A DNA stretch of 64,000 nt from Mesaphorura yosii (GCA_009869945.1 WIXG01000330.1:23384-87383), one strand, 5' to 3'. Shown: positions 13,001 to 26,465, counted from the stretch's first letter. The notes: a model not told the origin generated them from the letters alone. Program-made: numbers and translations.

Positions 13001-16000
13001 TGGGTCACGGCAAAGGAGTGCGTACCAATTCCTTCAATGCTTCCAAAGTGCCGTGGTACAAAGTGCTAAAATTTGGTGTTTTGTATTTTTTTCCAGCTAT
13101 TTGACCATATTGCTGAATGCCTTGCGACTTTTGTTAAGGAACACAACGTGTCTACCGAGAAGCTTCCATTAGGATTTACGTTTTCATTTCCATTGAAGCA
13201 GGAAGGGTTAACCAAGGCCAGACTGGTGACGTGGACGAAAGGCTTCAATTGTGATGGTGTGGTCGGCGAAGACGTGGTGCGACTTCTGCAAGAAGCCATT
13301 CTGAGACGAGGAGTAAGTCACCTCGAAAGTCTTTATTAGTGTCATCATCATTCGATCATACTTACTCGGCATAAAATAATTTCTTTGAGTCCACACTAAA
13401 ATTTCAGCAAGTGCATTTTTCCGACTCATGCAGAATGGCTTCCAGGTGTCCTTTAAGAAATGAAGAAAATCGTTTTTCGCTTCATTCGAGCCCAGCCTCG
13501 AGTGTTCTAATCGTCTGAATTGAGATGTTACATAACGTAAATAATTAAATAGGTAGCATGCAAGCAGACGCGCGATGTGCACGTGCAAATTGAATCAAGT
13601 GAGAATTCCAATGCACAAAGGCAATAGTACTTATTAAACCTAATATGCGACTATATTATCAGATGGTAACAGAAAACTGGACACTGTGAATGAGACGTTA
13701 TGAGCCCGTGCATAGCGTTATGGCATACAGACTCGTAGTATGTGTGTTGGCCAGCATAATTGTCCAGTATCTCTTATATTATGCACTTTCTGGAAAGGAC
13801 ATTGGAATAGATGTACTGGCAGTCCTAAATGATACCACTGGAACCCTCATGTCGTGTGCATACAAAAATCCAAACTGCCGAGTCGGGCTAATTGTTGGTG
13901 AGAATCTTGTTCGTGTTTAGCTAGAAACGTTTAGCCGAAAAGAGGAAGAAGTGAGCCGCATGAGCCGCATGACCCAAATAATTTGCCATTTTTTATGATT
14001 TTGCTGCTTCTCTTTGCCCCTCACATGCAAATTATATCACAGACACACGAAATCTCATTAAATTCTCGCGTAGCGCGCAATTTTCGACAGCATTCCTGTG
14101 AAACCTGATTTAGAATGGTCACCGTGGAGCTAAAGAACACATCACGATATAAAAGTCACGCGATGCGCACGCTTTTGCGTGGCAGACTGGCAGATTGGCC
14201 AATGTAAAATTTTTAGGAATTGAACGCAGAACTGGTCGTCTAATTATTTTTGTAAATTGTCTGATTATTCACTACTCACTCAATTATTTCCTTATGTTTG
14301 TTCATTTATTATGTAAAGGAGTAAACCAGCTTTGTACAAGTATTTTTGATTTTTAGGACGTACAAATTGATGTTTGTGCTATTCTGAATGATACAACTGG
14401 AACCCTAATGTCATGTGCATGGTTAAATCCGAACTGTCGTATCGGACTTATCGTCGGTACGTAATTCATCACTACATTCATTTATCTCAAGCGAGCACAG
14501 TGGATTTTCCTCTTCCTTCAATTCTTACGGTGTACCCTCCATTGTCTCATTATTCCCGTTTTCTCTTTCCGTCTTGTCTTCTATAATCTGTCGCTTCACC
14601 GTCCTCGATCCGACCGATTAAAATTGTGAACAATCAGGGGTTGAATGTGACTAACAGCAAATGTGTTCTCCAACTGAAAGTTTGGCCATTTCCCAACCTA
14701 ATCACTTGTACGTACATGTATTTATTTAAATGCTTAACTATTTAAATGACTTTATTACCAGAATTTATGCTTATCGCTGACTAACATTAACACAATGTGT
14801 AGACTAGAATAGACTCCAACGCTTCTTTACTGTTTCTGTGATGCTTTTATTTACAGACCGCTTTTCATACTGCTAATTGTGTCCTAAACTGACTTTAGTG
14901 TGAAATGCTTGTTAAAGGAACTGGAACTAATGCGTGCTACGTGGAGAAGTTGGAAAATGTGGAGCTGTGGGACGGGGACACCAACGAGCCTAAACAGGTA
15001 CCTTTAGAACACAAAATGCCTAGCCTCCTAAGTAAATGTTGGATTTGAAAGTGCTTTAACACTAATCTTAGCATTGCCATCAGGTAATTGTGAACACGGA
15101 GTGGGGTGCATTCGGCGACAACGGTTGCCTAGACTTCATCTTGACGCAGTACGATCGCGAAATTGATACAAGTTCCATCAACCCGAAAATGCAATTGTGA
15201 GTCTCAATTCACTCGTATTGTAAACGAAGGTTGTGTGAAGGCTATACGGAATGCCTCTCGTCCCTTGCAGATTCGAGAAGATGATCTCCGGAATGTACAT
15301 GGGAGAACTCGCAAGACTAATTATTGTCAAACTAACCAGTGATGGGGTCTTATTCGGTGGTCAGGGGTCCGACTTGCTATTTCAGAAAGGAAATTTTTTT
15401 ACGAAATACATTTCTGAAATTGAAAGGTGAGAAATGCAATTGGAAAACGGTGACTTTGAATGGTGGCGTAATATTTTGACTTTCTTGTTTGGGAAAATAG
15501 CGACAAACCAGGGGAATACACAAATTGCCGACAAATTCTTGAAGAACTTTGTTTGGCTACAATTACTGCTCAAGATTGCAGAGATGTGCGATACATCTGC
15601 GAAGTTGTATCCAAACGTGCAGCTCAACTAGCAGCTGCTGGAGTGGCTTGTTTGTTGGACAAAGTGAGATTTCTTTTCATAAAGAAAGGTCCGAGGGTTT
15701 ATCCATTATTTCAACTTTTAACCCTGTATTCGCAACTGTTTTACAGATGAACGACAAAAGCGTGGTTGTCGCTGTCGATGGTTCTGTATATCGTTTCCAC
15801 CCTCATTTCCACAATATGATGACTGAAACCATTCAAAAATTATTGGAAAGCAAAAACCCCGACATAAAGGTAGCCAATTCGATAGTTCGTCGTCTTGTTC
15901 CGATTTGGGATTAGACACTGTCATTTCATGTACGCATCTTTCTCATTTCAGTTTGACTTGATGCTGTCGGAGGACGGAAGCGGTCGAGGCGCGGCCTTGG

Positions 16001-16029
16001 TGGCTGCCGTGGCATCTCGTAAGCGGTGA
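10004..16029 (+). CDS. Hex: Hexokinase, single-domain, with alternative exon 5
   Basis: ATP-dependent phosphorylation of hexoses in the cytosol, first step of glycolysis. Exons: 10004-10027, 12488-12650, 12863-13017, 13097-13312, then either 13798-13897 or 14357-14456, then 14918-14997, 15084-15196, 15271-15426, 15501-15663, 15747-15869, 15952-16029. Either choice of exon 5 gives 456 residues, the expected size of a 50-kDa single-domain enzyme. Visible motifs: nucleotide-binding [13 protein letters not shown] (residues ~68-80), sugar-binding [10 protein letters not shown] (~137-146), catalytic Asp in NDTTGT (~198), [10 protein letters not shown], and the C-terminal small-domain segment [16 protein letters not shown] followed by [12 protein letters not shown]. 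Intron 1 is 2.46 kb and interrupts the gene after only eight codons, so alternative first exons are possible. All junctions are GT-AG and in phase. Convergent with the CPEB gene. Confidence 0.96.
13798..13897 (+). CDS. Hex: Hexokinase alternative exon 5a (catalytic Asp exon, upstream copy)
   Basis: Acceptor ...GGAAAG before GAC, donor G|GTGAGA; 100 bp, entering in phase 0 and leaving one base. It encodes [16 protein letters not shown] then [18 protein letters not shown]. It carries the catalytic Asp of the hexokinase active site. Because 100 is not a multiple of three, splicing 5a to 5b in one mRNA would shift the frame, so only one of the two can be used. Confidence 0.85.
14357..14456 (+). 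CDS. Hex: Hexokinase alternative exon 5b (catalytic Asp exon, downstream copy)
   Basis: Acceptor TTTTTAG before GAC, donor G|GTACGT; also 100 bp with identical entry and exit phase to 5a. It encodes [16 protein letters not shown] then [18 protein letters not shown]. By my count 27 of 34 residues match 5a (the last Gly is completed by the next exon). The substitutions cluster just before NDTTGT and just after LMSCA (Tyr-Lys versus Trp-Leu). Both copies keep the active-site Asp and look functional. Confidence 0.85.
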
Positions 16030-16109
16030 AATTTAGCTTCAAGTTAATTTTAAGATAAATTTGACCCATGGCACGATACGACAGTTGTATTCAATGCGAT
16101 AAAGATCAG

Positions 16110-16115
16110 AATAAA
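16110..16115 (+). terminator. Hexokinase polyadenylation signal AATAAA
   Basis: AATAAA on the plus strand 81 nt after the hexokinase stop. This is the first canonical signal downstream of the gene and would give a short 3' UTR. Confidence 0.6.
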
Positions 16116-19100
16116 CAGCCATGAATGATCAAACGATGCAGATAGTACGATAGTATTAGTATCAAGCTGTTCAAGTAAGACTAAAAGATACTATTGATAA
16201 GAAAGTAGCTATTTTGCAATATATAGAGAAATTGTACGAATAATTCGACCGCCTACGAGTAAATAATGATGCAGACGTCGTGATTGTTGAGTAATTTTAG
16301 CCAAGTGATACGAAGGGAGGACTCTATATGAACGATTTCTTCAATATGATCAACGCATACGTGGAATTCTACTTCAAATATTGTCTCGTTTCGCTTTTCG
16401 AGTTGTGGGATTTAGTTAAATGAATCTGCAAGGTTTAGAATCGACTCTGCCATAAGCTTTTATTTTCAACTGGAGTTTTGTAATTCCGAGTTCCAGCTAA
16501 CGTGTAAAGTAATCACGAGTTCATCAAACGTTGTGTTCGGTTGTATAGTTTTCTTCAACTGCTATCAGAGAATACTTAGGCCAGCAGAAGTGTATTTTAT
16601 TTTGATACCAAGTCGAATTTGTGAAACTAAAACAATTTAGACTGACACTGTAATAATATAGCAGACTTCTAGTGATCATTGTATCAGAAAATGTGTGCAC
16701 GACTGTTACTTAGTAAATAATAAAGATGCAGAGCGGATTCGGAGACAGGATATGACCGACCCAGTCCACGCATGGCCTCGCAGTTATTTTGACACCCGAC
16801 ATTCCATTCGACAGCATCATTTCTTTGCTTTCACGAATGCAGAATTGGAAAATGCAACGACGGTTTCTAGATTCAATGAATGCGAAGTACATAAATTCGA
16901 TATTTGCTACAGCATTGATTTATTGAGAATTTTTCATCTTTGATGTCAAATCTCAAGGCTACCTTTTTGTTTAATCTTCGTTCTACATGTACACTTATAA
17001 TAAAGTGAGAAAATTACAACAATAACACACATTGTAGCGCTCAAGATGACCTTCCAGCCGACTTGATCCGATGAATTAGACAAACGACAAAGATAATAAT
17101 ATTCAAAGATTCATTGTTATGGTAGTACAAATGACTTACAAATTTCTTACCAAGTCGTAGATTTATAAATGACTAAGTATGAAAAATTGTGTGTGCAAAT
17201 TTTATAGAAGATTGACTAAAACACGAGAGTTAGAAAACCGAAACAAATCTGCGAATTTGCATGGCATGTTAATATGGTAGTAAAAGTCTTTGCACGTAGT
17301 ACTGAAAGTCAAAAACTATCTCAATTTGACTATAAAGTTAAGACTACTAAAAAAGTATCAAACTTCCTGATTATTTCCGTCTTATGGTAGTTAGCATAGT
17401 AGCACCTCTCTCAAATCACGTGTCGTTTACTCATGCAATAACGACGTAAAGTAAAGTCCAGTTGCCACACTCCACAATTCTAATGTTACGATTAGTGTAT
17501 TACAATAATAAGGTTGAATATGCACGCAATAACTCCCTAGACGAATTACGACGGTCATTCGTTAGATTAGAAAGCTATGGCTTCAACGCAGTAGTCAACA
17601 ACTTTAGAGCTAGAAGGAATAGCAAAATACGTACCACTACGCCCACCCACGACGAATACGAGCTAGTTTGGTTTGGATGAATAAGATCACACGGTTTTGC
17701 AACGATCTTCCACCGATCGGTGATTCATGGCAATGGCTGATTGCGCTTGCTCGGTGATTAACAAAACTTACAAAAGTGATACTTGCATATAAAAGTTAAC
17801 AGTACAGCAGATCCACAAATCATCAAAATTGGCATTCGTCATTTCCTGCGCCTCATCCTTCCAAAGGATATGCACTTTCACTCTGCAGTTTGCAGCAGAT
17901 TCCTTACTCCATTACTACACGCTTAGTAAAGTACCATTCGGTAACCATCTTGGATTGCTTTGCTACACACCTAGTTAACGTTGTAAGCTACCATACTCGT
18001 CGCAGAAGAGACAAACATTATTACTGTGATAGTCCGAAATCTCATAATATGTTAAAATTAATGATGAACAATCGTGTAGTAATGAGCCATGTCACGTGCT
18101 TTAACATTACACAGTATTATAATGACTGACAATACTTAGAATTGTAATAGTCTTTAACGCCCTATGAAGACATGTAAGCACAATATTTTGGTAATCAAAA
18201 TTCGTAGTATTTGAACAATGACGGCATTCGAATTGCAATTGTTGCAGTGGCTTCGACTGAGAAGTCCATCTTGCATAAAACGATTCTGCTTGCAGTTGTC
18301 GCATTCGACACAAGCGCAGCGTTACTCATCTACATTCCTGCAGTTAGCATCTTCCTTTAATAACTTAGACAAAATTGTTCTGCATATGGGAAAATGGGGA
18401 AAACTTCCAGAAATGGCTACACGTTCTCAATCATTCGGGTATCTGCACTGGACAGGCTTCTACCTAAAAAGTGTTCAAAAGTCACATTTGAGACCGACAA
18501 GTTTCTATGTAGAAAATAATATGACTTTCCTCCTTAATGCGACTTTTATAACGAAACTGCTCCCATTACAATCGCAAGCGGTGGCCAGTTAAGCGAAAAC
18601 GAGTGTCTGATACAATCATCAATCTTTCCATGTGAGTTTTCGACAAACTGGTTCTCTTCTATAGTTGTAGAGTCGTTGCATTTGCAATCTGCTTGCTATC
18701 CGCGTTATGAAAATACCTCAATCAAGTGCCGACTGTTCCTAGTTGCTTATCAGTGGGAGCGTAATAACGTTAAGACTTACAAGTAGTTTTAACTTGTCGT
18801 ACCGGAAGGGTACGTGCAAGCATTGGTCATTCTTACATCAATATTGTTCCGATTGCATCCGTGTCTCATATCTCACACTTATTGTTTAAAAAAAGTGGAA
18901 AACAAAGTGCTAGTTATTGTATTCGAGTGAAGAAGTGTCAACAACGTTAAGATACTAAGTATACTCTGGCATGACATTAATAGTTGGCTGATTGAAGCAA
19001 TCACAATAATGCATGTAATAACGTGTAAAACTACCGAACCGTGGCAATCTAATTAGTTTTCGTAGACATTTAGATTTAGATGAAGCGTACTCTAAATACT

Positions 19101-20695
19101 GGCCACTACAGTTCGTGTTCATGTCGTAGTCTTCATAACACTCGACTCTCGTGAGGGACAATTTGAGACTCGATACTTACTCATACGCACGCGTCACGCA
19201 TTGCTTAGCCTCTTGATTTTGGTTTGCAAGTTAAATGGTTGAACAAATGGACGGATAAACTAAAAGGACAAAAGTACTATCAACACCAATTGTATGCTAG
19301 TATCAAATTAGAGTTTGCGTCGATCGGAGGATGTCTTTAAAGTCGCAAGCAAATACTTCTCATGCCTATTTGCGACGTTTAGCTGAATTAGCGGATAGAA
19401 AGAGTCAGGCGAAGGAGTTCGTCAGATGAAGTAAACGATAAATGAAGCCATGCTCAACACAACTGAAAGTAGTTGACATAAAAATATAATGTATTCAGTT
19501 AAAATCAGGACATAAGAAGGGTGTAAAACAAAGGACAGGAAACAAAAGATAACCGACACTAGAAATTATCATCGAAATAAAAAGTATAAAATGGGTGCCA
19601 TGCGAAAGTCAGATTTTCAAAACGACTTAAACCCCGATCGTTCGTTACGTAAGTGAGAACCACTGAATGGCACCATGGCATAATTAAGTTGTTAATAAAA
19701 AAAAAACTAAAATTCAACTCTTAAAAATTGACCATAAACAATGACTAGCCTTAAGATTGCTCACAAATTACAGAAGCTTTGATTCAGACTCGACATGCTA
19801 ATGCCGAAGAAGGTTTCCGATAGCAGGTTCAACTCAAGCGCCAACGTTCCGTACCGTTACACACGATTGCAGTTACAAAAGGGTGATAAAACTAAGAGTA
19901 CCCGAACCAATTGTATTCAAAATAGAAAACATCTACGATGCTCAGAGGTTCCCGTAAACCAACTAGTAGGCGAAACAAGTGGAGCAAGAAGTGACTCCAA
20001 AGAAAGTTCTCGTAGCACATTTGTAGGTTTTGATTGTCTAGCATGACTAACAGTTAGTCCCCTGAACAGTTGCAAATTTCAGTGTCTCAATCACGTTGAC
20101 TATCAAAGTCATTTGAACACGGGTTATTCCGCAGATAACGATCTATTTAAGTATTCTAAATTAGTGGTCAGTCGGCGTTGCTAACTACAAAACAAACAGG
20201 CAAGTTTTGACTGCGTAAGCAGGTCTACAAAATTGTGATGGCGTTAAGAGAAAGAGAACTGCGAATACAATTGTCAACAGCTGAATCTTAAAATATAAAA
20301 CATTATCTCAAAACATTTCCGCCAAAACTGGTAAACTTTCCTTTGAAGCGTTTATCAAAACCGTAACAAGAGTAACTAGAAAACACATGAGGTACAACAA
20401 ATCACTACAAAATATGCTCAGGGAGTTCAAGTTTCATTCATATTGAAATGCGTCTACAAAATCGCAACCCACTACCCTAATATTGCATGCTAAAATTATA
20501 AACTCTGAATTCAAAGAAGACTAAAAAGGCTAGAAAGGCTAAAATCTGAAAGTAAGAAACGACGCTGGCTGGGTTTGCTTCCTTAGACTTGCGAGTTAAC
20601 GGCGACTAATCTTCTGTAGTAGTTGGGACTGCGTGAACGAAACAGACAATCAGTATACTGAGAACTAAAGTTTAATGCGCTTGTATTGATTCAAT
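16116..20695. other. 4.6-kb AT-rich interval between convergent hexokinase and CPEB genes
   Basis: No gene is recognisable. Open stretches on both strands (for example 17462-17680 + and 18218-18592 +) are short, have no recognised domain and no convincing splice partners. CPEB-family mRNAs often have long 3' UTRs, so part of this interval may be CPEB 3' UTR on the minus strand. TTTATT (AATAAA in reverse) occurs at about 16596-16601 and again near 16918, but I cannot tell which site is used. Confidence 0.4.
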
Positions 20696-23508
20696 TTACC
20701 GAAAAGGCAAAGACCTGGGACGATCAGCACCTTCTTTAACTAGTGGTTTGTGATATTCTCGTCCTGAGCGCGAGTGTATAGTAGCCCAGCAGTGCTCGCA
20801 GTAGTACTAGTGTTCAAAACATTCAAGCGTTAGCATTTGCGATCATTTCACCGGAATTGCTCTAGAATGTTTAGTAAATACCTGCAGACAAGTTACGTTT
20901 GCACAGAAAAACGGAGCGAACTTTCCTCCACATCTTCCTCCGCCGCACTCGTCGCAAAGTTGATCATCCAGAACGTACGGTTTCACCTCGACCTGACAAT
21001 GTACAAGAGGACACACATTCAGTAAGGAAGCAAAATGTTTTATCCTTGAACTGTTTAGTAACTGCAACGTCCAAGACATTTTTCCTCATACGGTCATAAG
21101 ATTTGAAAGCAGATGAATAGAAAATCGAAATCATTACCCGCTTGTCAATATCACCATGCTGGAGTTGAACAAACCGAGCGGATATAGCAGCAATGTAGCT
21201 TTGTTGATTTGAAAAAGCTACTCTTCCAGCTCCCTTTGGATATTTCAATTCAGGATCGGTGTCAATGCCAGCATAACAAACGCCTCCATACAGACGATCC
21301 ATGATCATAGCAAGCTCGACTGAACAAACAAGGACGCATAGGCTGAGTAACTTCAGAGGCTGAAGAAGAATTCGTCTGGCCACTGCATTGATAGTTGTAC
21401 GTGTATCTTACCTGCTTTCAACGGGCGTGGAACTCCACCAACAAACACAGTTTTTCGAGGATCTAACGGCATTGATGCATCCAAAACAAAATCTGCATCC
21501 GAAAGTCTCCAGGGTCGAATCTGTACAGGCTTATCCTTAATAGTTGGTGACGAGACACAAAGATACAGCTTGTCATCATCTTGAATGCAAGCATCAATCA
21601 ACTGCTGTACAGAACTTTCCTCCTGAAGTCGGAATTCGAATATTAGTTAAGAAGATTTGAGTCAAATACTCGTGTATTGTATAGTTAATTACCTGAAATA
21701 ACAAGAACGCATATCCCTTTGGAGGGAAGTAAGATTTGCTCTCCGCTTTATGAGGCCAATCAACAACTAATGGACCAAAGCGTCTGAAGCTAGCAGTTAT
21801 CTCTTCTGCAATGTTAAATATTAGTTAGCAGACGTAATTTAAATTGGGGTGATTGGCAGATTTAATTTCAGTTATTTCGTATTATCAGCAAGGAAACGAA
21901 ATGTCATTAGCACAAGCTCACCTTCATCAATGTCTGGTGGCAAACCACCAACGAACACCTTTCTCGAGAAACGCTCATTGCCATCGACGCCTGAACCAGC
22001 ACCAGCCATTCCGACAGACATTCCCAATCGCGGTGATAAGCTAGTTACAACTGTTGCAGCACCAGTTTGATCAATTTCATCCAACAGAAAGCTACCTCCA
22101 CCGGAAACTACGTGCTCGTCTCCCACAGTTGCATAATTCCATTTGGCTACAAATATAATGCAATAAAGTGATGTCATGATACACTGGTAACACGTCGTAT
22201 GGAAGATAGGTCCATTTGACTTTGTCCTAGAGCCCCAGAGCTGTCGAGGCCACCATTAGGTGTGTGATCTTACCAGCACGGTTGTCCGGTTCACCGGTTC
22301 TCATCATCTCAGATAGATACTGCTCCAAGGAACGCATATTATCAAGAGGCCCAGCACCATTACGCTCCTAGGAATAAATGCCAATTTCATGTTAAATAAC
22401 ATTACTGGAAATTCACAAGTATCATAATTTCTTGCTAGCCTGCTTCCATTATCATTGAGAAGAAAACACGATGCACAGGAAAAGTGGTTTACCTGGTAAA
22501 GCTGATCTGGCTCGGTACCAAGTCCAACATTATCAAAAGGAGCTTGAAATCCTTTTCCGGTGAAGCCCCGACGAAACGATGGCTGCATCATCATGCCAGG
22601 ATTTGGTTTACTGCAAGTGCAAATAATAAATGGAAATATTACTCACTTGTCATCGCCGTCACTACAGAATTGTTTCTCGGGTTTCTGTTCCGATAAACTT
22701 CTTAAATTGAAAAATTACAAATTTCACTTGCTTTCCAAGTTGGTTTGGCTAATATGTCGTGCACTGTCTCAAGGCCTAACCGAACATATAAAGATTTTCT
22801 TAATTTTGACTTTGAAATGTAATTATGCACCTACAGACGTGCATAATCGAAACCTTAATTCAGTATTGAGGCTCGGGTCGAGAAAAAATAATGTAAAATC
22901 ATCTAAATTTACCCATAAAGAGAGTTGCCAGTCTTCAGCCCTGGTCTCATTTGCTGTCTCGGTTGATAGCCAAAATTCGGAGGAAATCTTCCTAATCCTG
23001 CACCAGCACTATTCACAGCATGTCGTTGGTTTTGCTGAGGAAAAGGTGACCTTCTCGGAACATACGGCCCATTTTGTGTCATTCCTGAAACATATGTACA
23101 ATTAATAAGGAGCAGGGGAAGAGATGACACAAATAACTTACCCAAGTTTGGAGGAGGTGGTGGACCGTAGTTTTGATAATAGAAGCCATTTTGTTGGAAA
23201 CCCAGCGTCGAGTTGAAGTAGTAGTTGTAGTCCTCAGTTCCTGGTGGTGGTGGTGAAGCCCAAACAGGTGCTAAGTCTGGTGGTCCTCCGATCGAACCTC
23301 CAATAGTCGTGGCAGCCACAGTGGAGAGTCCACTGATGCTGGATGTCGTTACGATTCCACCGATACCATTGCCACTCCCCGCGACGACAATATTGTTTCC
23401 ACCGCTTAACTTTAACCCAATCTCATCATTGTTGGCGACAGCAGCACTGTTACTCTCTGGCGTTGAGGTTGTAGAATTGAGCTTGAAGGTATCATTCTCT
23501 TCACTCAT
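20696..23508 (-). CDS. orb2: CPEB2/3/4-type cytoplasmic polyadenylation element-binding protein (Orb2-like)
   Basis: Cytoplasmic mRNA-binding translational regulator. Minus-strand exons: 23508-23142, 23084-22913, 22610-22493, 22367-22274, 22146-21922, 21805-21693, 21622-21412, 21319-21138, 20992-20882, 20806-20696; 567 residues, closing in frame. The N-terminal ~300 residues are low-complexity (Gly/Ser/Thr/Pro-rich, with PPPPP runs). RRM1 starts at KVFVGGLPPDIDE (~residue 312) and includes GPLVVDWPHKA and KGYAFLLFQ. RRM2 starts at RKTVFVGGVPRPLKA (~418) after the CPEB2-4 hallmark VQIRPWRLSDADFV. The C-terminal ZZ-type zinc domain shows the Cys pairs CDECGGGRCGGKFAPFFC and YYCEHCWATIHS, then KPLVKEGADRPR. 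RRM and ZZ content places it with CPEB2-4/Orb2, not CPEB1/Orb. The start chosen is ATG at 23508; the frame is open to another ATG at 23556, so a 16-residue extension is possible. Confidence 0.95.
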
Positions 23509-26219
23509 TGTTATAAAAACAAGTAACAAGTAGTAACTAATGGCTTGCACGTGCACAAATTAGAAAATGTAGTAACAAATCAGACTCAAAGTAATGAATA
23601 CTTTATAGTTATGTGGTTCAGTGTATATACAGCTCCTGACGTGCCTAGCTTAGGGAGGAACAATATTGCAAACTCTGATGCTGCAGAGGGCTTGTCTTCC
23701 CAACTCTTATTTTTAATGTTAATAGAGAAGAGAAAGGGTCAAGGTGGCAAATTTGGAATACAAATATTTCGAATTCGTTCTCTATTTTAGCAATCCAAGA
23801 TGGCTGTGGGTGGAAAATTTGGTTCTTGACGAGACAGCACGACGACTACCACGGAACTGACTGGTTTGAGTCTCCAAAAAGTACTAAAAGGCTGCACTTA
23901 CTACAGGAGGAACCAAAATATATATGAAATCTCCTACTAAATATTTCCTCGCCTTCGTGTTGGTCGCTAGCGAGAATTCGTGGAGTGGTTCGTATTAGAG
24001 CTTTGGAGCAGGAGTAGTAGACATGTTCGGGTTCTTGCAGCGAAGGTTGGAAACTAGGAGTCTTGCCTTGTGTTGAAAAATTCCGTAGAGTTGGTTCTTG
24101 ATAAAGTAAGTCAGTCTTGTTGGTGATGCGTATAGAGCTATGCCTTTCTGACCTTTTTAAGAACTGAAACCGAACATTTGGAAACCGAACCTTCGTTTCT
24201 TGGCTGACTCGTCTAGTAAGTTGGTCGAAATAGCAGCACTCTAGTGATGTGGTAGTATTGGAGTATTTTTATTTCTTCAGGAGACTCAAATCTGCTCTTG
24301 CTGTAGTGTGAATCCAATGCTGTAGTCTGTGGCGATGAAGACTAAATACATGCGAAGAAAATTCTTGTCTCGCTGAATAAAAATAAAATGAAAGAAAATA
24401 TAAAAGTATAGTTTTCCTCCTTCTATTCCATTGCAACACAACTATTACTTATTGCATGTTCCACGTAGTATTAAGTATTCAGCAGCCCGAACATCCATTC
24501 ATGCATCCATAATCATGCTAACCGCTAGAGCTCACCCAAGATTCGTTATGTAACTTGGCCTCTTTAAATATCCGAGCCATACTTTAAACCTGCTCTGCTG
24601 CAAGCAAAAAGAGTCGCACAACACAGCTGATTCTATTATGAAGGCCGTGATGGTTGACTTGGTTGATGGTTCGGCCGACTTTGCTGCGACTGACTACAGG
24701 TTAGCGGTCAAGCCTGGGATATGAATTTAAGCTTTAGACAAACGCCACGGCAAGATTGCCGTTTGCGGTGAAACCATTGGGAGATAAGTCTGGCCAAGTC
24801 CAGCCATGCACTAACTAAACTAACCACCGTTGATCTCATTAAGGGAGTCAATGCCAACGACCACATGGTCGCCTGGACATGTTTACATGTGTATCGTGTA
24901 AGTTTTTGCAGGGATGCACTGGGCCATCATTTCACCAAAGTCCTTCTGCAATGCAGGTGAGATAAAATGCCCGTGAACCATTTGAGACGAAAACAAATCA
25001 CAGCGCTCGTTCATTTGGAAGCATTCATACTTTATACTACGTGGAACGAAGCCTTTGTTGTAACTCACCCATTTCTGAGATCTGAGACCTGACAAATCTG
25101 GCGACCCAACCCTGCATGTTAGGGGCGGCATGGCCGGAGTCAAGGTAGCCCCCATGCCCCGCGACGAACTGCACCACCCGCTTTCCGTCGGCAGTTTGAT
25201 GAGCATGAGAATGATGGGAAGAGAATGAATGCATTGAGTTTCCGAAGAATATCCCATCTTCAATCCGTAGATCATTCATTTTTGGCTCACTTTGTCGATG
25301 ACAAAATTCTGTCTCCAGTTTTTGAGCCTACTAATTAAAATGCATTTGAATCAGGCAACAGGCCGTAATCGCGAAAGTTTGTATGTTCCTTCAGATCTTG
25401 GGTTCGTTCGTTGATTTACAGCTGCTGAGGCATCTGTCTTCATTCACATTCGCTTTTTCCTTACCGTTTTAGAAACGGCAGCTTTTGTCCGTAAGGCAGG
25501 CCACTGGAGACAATCCCAGGGGTGAAAAAAGCTGGCTATACATCACTTTAGAATCCTGAATGTCTATGGAGCGTCAGCGTTCGCCGACACTCCTTTGCCT
25601 ACTTTGCCATTGTACCACATGACTCATGATGGGAGCCGGCTACGGCTTCACCAGTCTTTATCTTCTAGAAGTCTGCTATAATATTGGAGCCTATGCTCTT
25701 GATGTTAAATTGAATTGTAAATCCATGTACTGCAAGAGAAAAGAAGCTTCCAGATCAGTTGAATAGATTGGCTCTGTCCAAATTTAGTTGCGGATCGATG
25801 TGGATTCGAAAGAGTGCGTCGCAAGAAACGGACTTAAGAATGTGAAAGGGTTGAATTAATTCGCACGCCAAATGAACAGGAAGCATGGTCTGCAAACGAA
25901 CTAGACCGCGGTCAAGGTAGACTTAAATTGCACGTAAGTAGGAGCTCTCGTGACTCAGCATTCAAGGGTGGATGTGAGACTTGCTAAATTGAGGCAAATA
26001 AGTATGGTTTTGAACGTAGAGTGGTGTTTCCTGTTCTATCCTTCACAAAATGCAGAAAAGTGAGACTGAAAACGAGAGATGATAAAAACCCAATACCAAC
26101 TTAAATTGATCGGAATTATGACATCAAAAAGATGAGCAAGATTATTAGTAAGTTTCCAGTTACATTGTTCACCATATCCTAAGTTGTTGAACTGGTCGAG
26201 TAAAAGAAGCTGGTTTAAG
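23509..26219. other. 2.7-kb interval between CPEB and CK1 genes
   Basis: CPEB 5' UTR and promoter on the CPEB side, CK1 3' flank on the other. No gene is recognised. Two overlapping minus-strand open frames at about 24883-25279 have a coding-like composition (for example RVVQFVAGHGGYLDSGHAAP) but no start, no splice partners and no family I can name. They could be a decayed gene fragment. Confidence 0.4.
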
Positions 26220-26225
26220 TTTATT
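26220..26225 (-). terminator. CK1 polyadenylation signal (TTTATT on +, AATAAA on -)
   Basis: AATAAA on the minus strand about 250 nt after the CK1 stop; a second copy lies near 26253. Confidence 0.5.
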
Positions 26226-26465
26226 CACAATTACATATTCAAATACTTGCATTTATTCATTACGATTGTTAAAGTTTGTTCGGTTTACGGTACAATTTGG
26301 ATTTCGTGTTAACCCAGCCTTCTTCATCAGAAATTCACGTTAATAGGATTGCTTTAAAAAACGGCTTTCAGTTTAAACTTTAGTTTAGCTTGTAGAAATG
26401 TTCTGCTTGTATACTGTGGTACGCGAGATAAAAGCATGTGAGTGAACTTATTCGTACGCAGTATA

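Noticed and set aside
13690-13797. Hydrophobic open frame running into hexokinase exon 5a, resembling a membrane-anchored alternative start
   Set aside because: It is intron read-through: the frame is in phase with the exon by chance and lies directly before a good AG acceptor.
20696-23508. Assignment as CPEB1/Orb
   Set aside because: VQIRPWRLSDADFV and the RRM/ZZ details are those of CPEB2-4/Orb2.
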